Shown piece by piece: positions 22,701 to 33,006 of a stretch of DNA of 64,000 bases. Both the position numbers and the translations under genes were made by a program. A model generated the notes under the pieces. It did no database searches. It was not told the DNA's origin and worked only from the letters and a program-made list of their open reading frames with translations. This DNA comes from Bimastos eiseni (taxonomy: Eukaryota; Annelida; Clitellata; Crassiclitellata; Lumbricidae): assembly GCA_959347315.1 (NCBI GenBank), contig OY365810.1:17516658-17580657 (forward strand), given 5' to 3'. Position 1 is the first letter of the stretch, and every line of letters begins with the position of its first letter.

Positions 22701-24369
22701 TGCTGAAAGTGGTTTGTTGGTACATACCAACTACAAATTTAGGTCAGTGGCAGATTCCATATCACTGTACATGGGCTTCATCTCAATATCATCCCAGTAC
22801 ATGCACGTACTGTAGCTGCAGCTGCTGCGCCCAGTGGGCACACAGCGTATAAAGAAAGTGGTCAGAGGTCATACCCTCTCTCTGACACTGCCCGAGACTT
22901 AAATGTCGACCCCTAGTAGTGCTGGTTGACGAGGCTTCAATAAATACTCAGTATTATATTATCATCCTCACCGAGCCACTTCATTATCACAGGCAACTCT
23001 GTATATTCAGAATAGTTCAAACACACGCAATTGCCTACTAGATATTGTTGTCATGTTACTGAAAATGTAACATGACGATTTTTTAAATAACAAAATATCA
23101 TAATCAAAGCCTTGAGTGCTAGGGACCTGGTTAAGATACACTTAGTCACTGAAAGTTTATTTGGGGGAGTTTGCCCTGACTCCCCCCCAAGGTAATTTTT
23201 GAGAATTAACTAGGAGGGTTGAAAAACGAACTGGGGGGGTTGAACCCTCCCAACCCCCCTGACAATTCAATCACTGCCAGAATCATAACCATAATATTTA
23301 TTATTTTCAAAAATGCAACATTACAACAACAATGCAAAACTGTAGTTTACAATAGGAGAGGGGATCAAGGGAAGAGAGAACCCCAAAGGGACGACAGTCC
23401 CGCTAGAGGGTTAATGACCCTTACATGGAAATGGAACAAATAAGTGTACAAGCGGACTTAATACTTTAACTTTATGCTATAACCATAACAATATGCTATA
23501 ACTTTTACTATTATTAAAATGAAAAAAACATTAAATGGAATTAAATTTGTAGGGGTATAATGGCGGAGAAAATTACCTTTCGACAGGTGATGATAAAAAG
23601 GCTGAAATCATTATTTAACGAATAAATTTGAGATTGACAGAACGAATTATGTAATTAAACTAAGCGATAGTTTTACTAAGAATATTTCTGTTTCTTGAAG
23701 GTCGAGGTGATCGGTGTACATCTGATGTCAAAGGTGGTTGTCCTGAGCTGCTGTTCGCCGTTCAAAATCGCGTCCTACCCAAGTTCCATGTCTACGGACA
23801 CATTCACGAAGGTCTTGAAACGGGTTTCTACAACTATGCTCATTATAAGAGCATATACGCAATAGCCCGTTGGCTGGCTATAATTATGTTCCCATTGACT
23901 TTTTCTTTACGATTTTCCATCTCTTTCCACTGATGTCTTATTCTACTTAATAGAAGATTATAATTTATTTTTAATAGCCTATTTGCCTTTCAAATCAGAA
24001 TCTAGCTCTATAGTTTGAATGCATCAGGTCACCCGGTGCATGAGGTACATGTAGATAACAAGAGAAGATCCTTGGATCCAGAAATTATTGAAGTTAGGGG
24101 CAAATCAGGCGAACTAATGCATGGTATTGGCCATATTTAGGTTTTCTATGTGTCTATGCTTCTGTTTTCCAGGCAGAGATCCAAACTGGAATGAAGACGA
24201 AGGATTCTCAACAGATGGTGTCACCACTTTCATCAATGCTGCCGTCCTTGATCGTTCCTACAGACTAGCCTTTCTTCCGGTCATTTTCGACGTACAACTT
24301 CCTCCTGGTTATTCCAAGACTGAACCGTGTCATGAACTTAAGTCAACGTCATTAGACAAACAGAAATAA
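19568..24369 (+). CDS. MPPED-family metallophosphodiesterase, copy B (whole gene, 5 exons)
   Basis: This paralogue of copy A has coding exons at 19568-19772, 20670-20916, 21304-21419, 23701-23811 and 24173-24369 (876 nt, 291 residues). The metal-site motifs are complete: SDTH (27-30), GDFT (50-53), GNHE (81-84), MTHGPP (183-188) and GHIHE (222-226). Intron phases match copy A (1, 2, 1, 1), and exons 2-4 have identical lengths, so the two arose by tandem duplication with structure retained. The N-terminus is shorter and the C-terminus longer and more polar than in copy A. All introns here have GT donors. The start codon lies 52 bp from a retrotransposon LTR, so the original promoter has been displaced by 4.6 kb or replaced. 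No disabling mutation is seen. Confidence 0.92.
19773..20669 (+). other. Intron 1 of copy B
   Basis: GTTAGT donor and TTTTCCAG acceptor. No repeat or RNA gene was recognised inside. Confidence 0.85.
20670..20916 (+). CDS. MPPED copy B exon 2
   Basis: This 247-bp exon carries GNHE and a charged helical stretch, and ends inside the Trp codon with TG|GTCAGT. It aligns without gaps to exon 2 of copy A. Confidence 0.93.
21304..21419 (+). CDS. MPPED copy B exon 3
   Basis: This 116-bp exon follows TTATACAG and encodes VDVLMTHGPPFG at its end. The donor is G|GTAAGA. Confidence 0.92.
21420..23700 (+). other. Intron 3 of copy B
   Basis: GTAAGA donor and CTTGAAG acceptor. G/C-run stretches near 21822-21835 and 23160-23260 resemble MITE debris but lack definable ends. 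No gene is seen; a 61-codon open frame at 22485-22670 is not supported. Confidence 0.7.
23701..23811 (+). CDS. MPPED copy B exon 4
   Basis: This 111-bp exon has no internal ATG, so it is easily missed in an ORF scan. It encodes a GRGDR... start and ends KFHVYGHIHEG, with both GHxH histidines. The donor AAG|GTCTTG is weak, but the join to exon 5 preserves frame and homology. Confidence 0.88.
24173..24369 (+). CDS. MPPED copy B exon 5 (last coding exon)
   Basis: It enters after GTTTTCCAG and encodes FSTDGVTTFINAA, then the final beta strand VIFDVQLPPG, and a polar extension of about 17 residues absent from copy A. The TAA stop (24367-24369) overlaps an AATAAA hexamer (24365-24370). Confidence 0.92.
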
Positions 24370-26383
24370 AACTAAAGCCCCTATGTCCTAATAGAGTAGG
24401 CTATCAGGCCATGTCGGGCCATCTACAGAGAAAGTGATACGGTTCCAAAACAATCTCCAGTATTTTCCTTAACGTTATTAGAAATATTCATAATATATAG
24501 GACTTCTAAATTATTTCAAAGTTGGGGCAAAATATTATATGCATCTTTTTAAATGAATGGTACAGGAAATGACGTCATGATCAGTGAGGACAATAACCGC
24601 AAAATTGGTTTTTGGACATTAGACCGTTTTGAGAATGACAACGTCCTCTGAACGTCCTCTGAAATACCTCAGCCTGGTGTAGTTCGGTGGACTATCTCAG
24701 AATCAACTGGTTTCATTTGACCGCACTCCCCTCACATACTATTGTGCTGTATTGTATTTAGCCTACATATTTCCATAGCGTCTCTCCCAGTAGGCCTACA
24801 ACCTTATCAGATTCTCTCTCAGAGTTTTCGTATTATTGTATTATATTTTCGTTTATTGAAAAAGAAATATCGCTGTCAATACTTAAAAGTTTATGATAAA
24901 ACAGAGGTATCAGACAGTCACTCAGTCATTGAGTTTACTATAAATTATATGCCTAATTTAGTGGGGACTGTGGACGCATAGGGACATGAGAGTGACCAAT
25001 AGATGTTTTTTGCACAGTAATCTGGGTATACAGTTTTTATTACCCCTATCTCACTATGGAATTACCTTTCCCCAGCAGTTCAGAGTTGGATCCTTGAAAG
25101 AATTTCATCCGCATCTCTTTGCTGCTAAAGACCTTCCTTTTCACAGCATATCATACTTCATTTGTGAGCATTTTGCGGTATAGGCCTACATTGTATGTCA
25201 GATTGAAATCAAAGGAAGATTACTATTATTTTCTGTTACGCTGAGAGCGTCTCTGAATAGTCTGTTGGGAGTGGTGCTTTACAAAAAATGTCCATCACCA
25301 GATAGGCCTACTCTTAAAATATAAGTCTGTACAGACCTACGTGCGGTGGACAAGCAGTACCTGTCTATAACACATTCAGGAGACTTTTGACTAACTATCT
25401 CTGTGACAAATGTGCTGTACAGCGAGAACAGGACAGTTTTCGTTGGGTTATTCTTCGTGAAGGTAGCCTATATCAGACGCGTCGATCGACGATGCCTTGT
25501 TGATGTGTCTGACGTCAATTCTGACCCTATAATATTGAGTGGATAGGAGTCCAATCTAAGGAATCATTGGCTCTATTGCCACATTCACGACTCGCTTCTT
25601 GTACTGGCCTTGTTTAAGTCTAAGTAAGTCTCGGCTATAACCTCTGAACATCCTTCTCTGACCACCAAATGCGCGAATTACGGCGACTACAACCTACCAC
25701 AACTGCCCAATTGTAGCCTATAGACAAGATATCCCAAGATAATAATAATCAGACCCAAAGTACTCTTGCTCTGCTGCAGCTAGGAACCGAGTCATGAAGA
25801 CACTTAAATCTACATGCACTGCGACAGTATTATCGTTGTCTACATCTTGAGAATATTGTGATGAAGGCATATTGAATAACTTATTGATGCATTATAATCA
25901 TGGTCATCATGAGATCAACTTACGAATATTACCAACTAAGTCTCTTTTAAATGTCTATGTATTTCAGTTGCAGCATATATTTTTATTTGGCGTAGGCTGT
26001 TAGATTTGGTTGTAAATTGCGCTGATTGTTCAGCAGAATATCATCCGACTGAATGCCGTGGAAGGAAGTTTCCGTTCTAAAAATAAACAGAACATAAGAA
26101 GTTGTTCAGCAAAACAGAAACAGTTGTAAGCAATACAAAGCCGAACATTGACCACACATAAGTTGTTCCTTTTTCGCTTCACGTCATTTGACTGACGCGA
26201 AGATGACGTATATAGATCTACGACGAAGAGTTTGGACGATTAGTTGGTTCAGATAGTTACGGTACATTGGTGATATGTGGCAGTTAAAGTTTTCGTGTCG
26301 TTAAATATATGAAAAGAAAATAATGATGCCATTTTGTAGAAATAGTGTTACGATACGTGACACCTTATTAAATATAATTAATG
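24370..26383. other. Gap between convergent copy B and ROBO genes
   Basis: No exon is recognised on either strand. Both 3' UTRs should lie here. On the minus strand, AATAAA at 25982-25987 is a possible ROBO polyadenylation signal. Three TAGGCCTA octamers lie here. Confidence 0.45.
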
Positions 26384-26532
26384 GAGCGCAGTGGCGTAGT
26401 GGGATGTTCTGTGCCTTGCGTTTGGAGTATCACAGGTTCGAACCCACCCCGAGTCACTGCGTAGCGACCTTGGACAAGTTGCTCACCCATAAATGTTGTC
26501 ATCATCATCATCGTCATCATCATCATCATTAT
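26384..26532 (+). mobile_element. tRNA-derived SINE followed by (ATC)n
   Basis: The head GTGGCGTAGTGGG resembles an A box, and GGTTCGAACCC is a perfect pol III B box 42 bp later. The body CGAGTCACTGCGTAGCGACC...GGACAAGTTGCTCACCC is shared with the copies at 12357 and 5600. The 3' end is an ATC microsatellite. Confidence 0.8.
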
Positions 26533-26727
26533 CATTATCATGTAATAATAATTATGTATATGGGTGGAGCGTCAATTACGTCAATCTATACATATGTACT
26601 TCGGTTGTAACAGCGCAACATAAAAGCCTAATTCTATTGTATAAAAAGTTACTTTCAGTATTATGGATGTCAGATATCGGGTGATCGCTGAGCGTTGCGT
26701 CGAACCTCAGCTCTGTGCTGGTTGATT

Positions 26728-27455
26728 TCACCCAATGAAGTATGGCCACAAAACCTGAACCAACCTGTTGCCTGCTAGAAGCAGTCCTTGAGTCAGAGGT
26801 GAGTCGACTGAGATCAGATGTTCCATGGGAGCTGGTGAAGGGGGATACTGGTGCTTCCTGGTGTTGTCTAGCAACCCATCCGTCTCACTGAAATACCTGA
26901 TGACCGTTGTCTCCCTTGGAAGAGACTCCTCTCCAGCGTATGTCGGAAGCTGCTCCGGTTCACTCGTCGCATGAGGGGAACTGGAAGCGTAGCGTAGCTC
27001 AGTACTCGTCCGCGGCTGCATTGTATGCGACGGGTACTGCAGATACTGCATGTACTGGTACGCGTGGCATTTAGGGTCGTCGTCGTACGCTGGTACGGAG
27101 AAGTCTTGGTTGTAGGGGGTGCGCCCACTGAGGGCAGAGGGTGGTCTCATCTGGGGACGATGAGCTGCTACGCTGGAATCATTAGTCGTTTGATACGGCT
27201 GTTGGTGAGGTTTGTTGATGTGGAAGACGGTCGGTGGCACATGCATCATCCTCTGCTGCAGGACCGGATCGTTGTAGTCTAGAAGATGACCACCTGCTGC
27301 TGAAACATATGATATCTTCTGCTTCGCCCTGGATGCTGTACGCCCAAGTGTGCAGTAGCCTTGTGGGTAATCAGAGGGGTCGATGGGATAGCCAGACTGA
27401 ACGTACTCTGGGCTGTTGGGAGCAGATGTCTCATAATAGCCACTCGTTAGTTGAT
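26728..27455 (-). CDS. ROBO: ROBO last recognised exon (tyrosine-rich tail)
   Basis: It follows the acceptor GATTTCTAG in phase 1 and is open for about 242 codons to TGA at 26728-26730. It is rich in Tyr, Pro and Ser, with clusters such as [15 protein letters not shown] and [10 protein letters not shown], likely phosphotyrosine sites. No polyproline stretch like CC2 is present. The last residues ([18 protein letters not shown]) look less tail-like. An internal donor, for example after AACAG near 26768, could instead splice to an unseen exon, so the end is uncertain. Confidence 0.7.
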
Positions 27456-30400
27456 CTAGAAATCGTTAACAAATAGGCATCAACGATAACGTATGACATT
27501 ATGCACAAGGTTTTCAATAAAAGACATTTAAACCCAATTGTAAGACCCCGCTGTTATACTCACAAGTCCAGAAGTGAAGCTAAGCAAGTTGTAATCTAGT
27601 TCGATTGCTATGATCTTATTCAATTGTGCCTTCAGCAAATGGTCATATCATCATGAGTCTGCCTTTGATGAGTTTCTACAAAAGTGTGTCGTCGTTCTCA
27701 TCTTTGATACTAAATGTCCGCACATGTGCCAAACCCTTTGATTATACATGACCGCACATGTGCCAAACCCTTTGATTATGCATGACCACACCTGTGCCAA
27801 ACCTTTGATTATGGATGACCGCACATGTGCCAAACCCTTTGATTATGCATGGCCACGCTTTATCTCATTGCACAGTGAAGCTGACAACATACACCATTAA
27901 CCACCTACATCATGTATGTATGTCTGTACTAGCGTTGTGTACCTGCATAGGTGTCTGGTTTGGTTGGGTTGCTACTACAAGCGTAGACGGGTTTTGGTTT
28001 GATGATGTAGGCTTCATAGAAGGGTTCGAGCAGATGTCCCGATGAGAACCCGGATGACGACGGGTAGTTGATCGGAAGACCTGGCTGGTAGGCTGGGCTG
28101 TTATCGGGGTCAGCAGGGGCCACAGAGGTAACTGTGGCAGCCGAAAACGAAGACCCAGCACCACTTGCGATAGCAGCCTTTTCGGGATTGGGTTTGGCAC
28201 AAGGAGATGCTGTATTCCCAAGTGCCGTTGCAGCCTTTATGGATGCGACGTTCTCATACGTGTTCTCGAGCATCCCACGAGAGTCGTCTCCACTCTCTCC
28301 GGCAAGTGACGTCACGGAAGGCTCTGCAAACAGTGGCCGCATCATTATCCAGGTGAAGGTCACATTGGCTGATGACATGAAACACTCTGTCGACATCATA
28401 CGATTAGTCGCGCAAAGACATAGCCTGTGCAATGACGAATGACATTTACTATGACATGACGTATGACATATAGACTGACATGACTTATGAAACTATGACA
28501 TGACGTATGATACAATTGCGATGCATGACTAATGACTGCTCATTGTATCCATACACTTTGGCTACATATTCAGTTTATGGGAGATGAAGTAAATGAAATG
28601 GTAGCACTCTGGATCGAAGAGCAGAAGATCAGCTTGCACGTGGGATCGATTCCCGCTACCCTCCCTAAGTTCGACTCAACCTTTCATTCACTAGGCGGCG
28701 TTCGTATGACGTGATAGGCGCATTGCATTATTGCAGTACAACCCTGAAATTCGACTTCTACTGCGACTTATAATCATATTGTATTATGTCAGGTTGAATT
28801 TAGTAGACGACGATTATCGTGTTCAATTACCGCATACGTGAAAACTGTGAATCCTCTTCTATTCGCGCTTTCCATTCTCAACTAAACTCTTCAGATGCCT
28901 ATTGCTTTGCAGTTTGCTTTCAAGAGGTGTTCTAAAAATTTGAAATTCACGATCTCTTGTTTTCCCGATCGACTCTTCAGACCGATAATAAAACCAAGTC
29001 AACAAATTGACCGAATGACTTGATTCGGTCAAATGCAGTGAATAAACTGCTTTATCCCTCTTTCCAGCTTTTGAGTGACCTGCAGACTCTCATTTTGAAA
29101 AGGCTAAACGTCTGAGGGATGATGATGACATTGTCTACAGGGTTGTTCAATAAAAAATACCACACCAAGAGAAATCCAATTTCTCAACAACCAATAGAAA
29201 TACCTTTACCAAACTTTTAAGATTTACAGAGAAAAAATTTGCGAACGTTCTCTAAAAATGTAATTGAAAACTTATCATTGCTTAAAATATTACAGCTGTC
29301 TGAATTTAATATTTCGTATTCTCACAATAACGCAGAAAAATGGACAGGTACTTGTAGGGCCAACTTTTCAATGTCAAATAACAACAGCTTTAATTGCAAA
29401 TTAAAAAATCTGTTGAGCAGTATATCTCAAAGCCGTGTTGGAAAAGCATGCTGGAAAATAAATAAAAACTTATGCCTAAACCCTCCCGTTAACCATCAGA
29501 ACGGCCGTGTTTCGTCTTCCGGCAAAAAACGCGATGTTCACGAAACTCGCCTGGTGGTTGAGAGAGCCAAGTCTGCGATGCGCGTCATGGTTTCTGTCTG
29601 GCGTGTGTTACTGTATTTCATTCCAGAAAAGGCTAAAATAAACGCTAAGCTGTACGTTGATACGCTGCTGCCCTCACTTTTTGAAGACTGCAAGTCTGTT
29701 CTACCGTCTGATTTCATTTTCCAGCAGCTCATGCGGTAAAGTTGGCTCAAGACTTTATTGCCACCAACTGCAGTGACTTCATTGGCAAAGATGAATGGCC
29801 GCCAAACTCATCAGACCTTAACCTTCTCGATTGGGCCAGCTGCCGCAGGACTCGATCAACATGGCCACATTGAGCTTCACAAAAACGCGATGTTCACGCG
29901 ATGTTCGCGTGAACATCGCGTTCATCGAGCTTGTGTGAAAGCTGGGGTCGGACACTTCAAACATAGTTTGAAATATACTGCTTAACAGATTTTTGAATTT
30001 GCAATAAAAGGTGGTGATATTTGACATTGAAAATTACAAGTTCCTGTCCATTATTCCGCGTTATTGTGAAAATACAGAATATTAAATTTAGACAGCTGTA
30101 ATATTTGAAATAATGAAAAGTTTTCATTGAAATTTTCAGGGATTGTTCGAAAATTTATGCAAGTGTAAATCTTTACAAGCCTAGTAAAGATATTTCTATC
30201 GGTTGTTGAGAAATTGCATTTCTTCTGGTGGGGCATTTTTTATTGAGCCAGACTGTACACAGTAAAAGAATCGACAATTAAGAAGAATCGATCGTCTTAC
30301 TTATCTGTCTGTTGTCATACTTGCTGTCTCGGTTGCTCTTGTGACGTCTTCTGCGTCGCCGCCGATAGAGCCAGACAACGAGGGTGCACAGGGCCACCCA

Positions 30401-32940
30401 GAGGGCACCGCCGAGACACGCGATCACAGTCACCAGTAGCCAAGAGTGATAGTCAGTGGTCACCATCTGCTGCGGTTTCTCTCTGCTGCCGCGATACTCT
30501 GCAGGAGATATTTATAGCTATCAACAGAAGAGCTTCGACAGGAAAGAAAAGCGATCGATGAACATCAGTTTCACTCACTAGCTTCCACTTGTTTCCAATA
30601 TTGTTGGCGAGAAATTACCTTTAGGATAAGTACTGCGATCCTAGACTTACGTGACATATCCTATATAAATGTTTCATGGAAACAATATAGTCTTAGGGCC
30701 TACTCATCCATCAGTTTTGACAGTTCATATTACATGGACTGGCCAGTCAACATATTTGTCTAAACATGCTTAACACACACTAAGCCTAACTTTAGTAATT
30801 TCAGTTTCACGACACTGTGTGCGTGATATAAAGTATCGTGAGCGTCGCCCTACTCCTTCGTCCAGGCTTGAGACTGGCACTGCCAGAGCGAAAGCAGTGG
30901 AGGAGTTTAAGGCTACAGCGTTACTTGAGTTTAAGGTTACTTGTCTGACCAGACATTATTGCACTGCAGTTGCTGTACCGACCTACGAGCAGAGGATCGC
31001 TTCTCACTCCTTCTCCCACGCTGTTGTACGCGGATATTTGAATGTGGTAGGCGACATCCTTCGACAGACTGTAGACATAGGCTTCACCGGTCGACACATT
31101 TGTCCAGATGTCATGCCATAACTGCGATTCATTGGCGCTTAGGAAGATCTTCGTTGCACAATACAAACCAACCAAAAGATCATGAACTCACATATTAGTT
31201 AATAAAGACTATTATAAGCGACTGGCATTCATTGATTGAAGTTAATCAATTATACAGAAATTTATCAGATAATCAAGTGATCCAAATTTTCAAGCTGCGA
31301 AAAATGATTAGGCATGATACTTTTGTATTTCTATGATGTCCCCTATTGATGTTCGTCTTAACCGACTCGTTGCTTCGTGTCACTAGTATTGTGGATCTGA
31401 GCGAAGTGCTTCATGTCAATGACAGAAAGTCCTCACTCCTCGTATGTTACACAGAGGAGGATATACTAATTAAGACACGGCGCAACTCAGGACTTACAAT
31501 ATATACAACTGAACCCATACACCACACACACCCACATATATATGTGTGTATATATATAATATAGATACATAGATATATATGTACAGATATATAGACGCAT
31601 ATCTGTATACAGACGCCTTAACAAGACGAGTGCAATGTAAAACCCGTTTGAAGCTGAATGTGATGACGCCACAAAATAAGGCTTGAAGAGATAACTGGAG
31701 CGTTTAATAGTTGTGAGCTTACAACATCAATCAGAATGTTATACTACAACCGTCTGATTGTGTTGCGTCGACACGCCATTAGAATTTGATGATAAATAAA
31801 ATTAGTAAAATGAACACTGAAGGCGGGTCGGGTTGGATTAGTTCGGGTCATGCACTTCAATGGTCGGGTCGGATCAGATACTTGACTTAATAACCCGGGT
31901 CGGATTCATTTTGAATGGGTCGGGCTAGGTAGGTTATGAAAATTGCACAAATAACAACTCTGATACGGTACTTCTTTTAATAACAGCATTCTTGCTTCTT
32001 TGCCAATCTGTGGCTCAACATTATTAGGGGCTAATGAGTACACAATAAATAGAACCAGTGATAAAACTACTTGGCAAGGATGGTTGTCACGTACTTTGTA
32101 TCCCGTGAGTAGACCATTTTGGTGTTGTTTAGGAGGTGGTTGCCACGTCATGTGCAACGTGTTGTTCTCACTCATCACAGCCCTGATGTCGATAGGAGCT
32201 GCTGAAGGTACTGATAATCACACGAGCTCATAAGCTACTATCACAGAATAGGCTTAACCAATTGTATTTCCTACATTACCATAATCGTAATAATTTCATT
32301 CTCTGCATCTTTGACGACTTAGGTCTCGCACTGGTCAGTATATTTATTTGTCTAACGATGAAGCTCATAGAATCTTAGTTAAGAGCGCCTAGAGAGACTA
32401 TAGAAATACAATCTAGCAGACATGCTTTACAGGTTGATCTTGCGATAACTTTGGTACAAATATGAACGTATCGAAATCTGTTTAGAAACCGACATGGCTA
32501 AGGCTATAGGCAGATTTGACATAGGCCTAATTATATGCATCGACTCATCACAAGCATATCCATCCTGGAGCCTCGGAAACAGAACACTTAGAGTTATAGA
32601 TCTATGATCATCTAAGATTAAAACCATGGCTGATTCAGCTACATAGGCTATGGATGTACACATGAAAATGTTGCACAGCAGAACAACGCAACTTGCAGAC
32701 TATAGAAAACGACGCATTTTGTCCACGTATATTGTAATGTAATCAAACATTTATATACCAACTCTTCAAAATATCTACTCTGAGGCGCTCTCTGCGCTGG
32801 ACTCAACTATGTTAATAAGTGTTATAGTTAAGTAAAAGATACATCTATTAGCAAAAAACTGAAGAGAATCATAAATCCAAAACCCATATATACAACTCTT
32901 AACTCGTGTGTGTGTATGTGTGAGTGTGTGTGTGTGTGTT

Positions 32941-33006
<66 letters not shown>

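Noticed and set aside
28598..28660. tRNA-like sequence in a ROBO intron
   Set aside because: A B-box-like GGATCGATTCCC is present, but a cloverleaf could not be completed and the A box is poor, so no tRNA gene is called.
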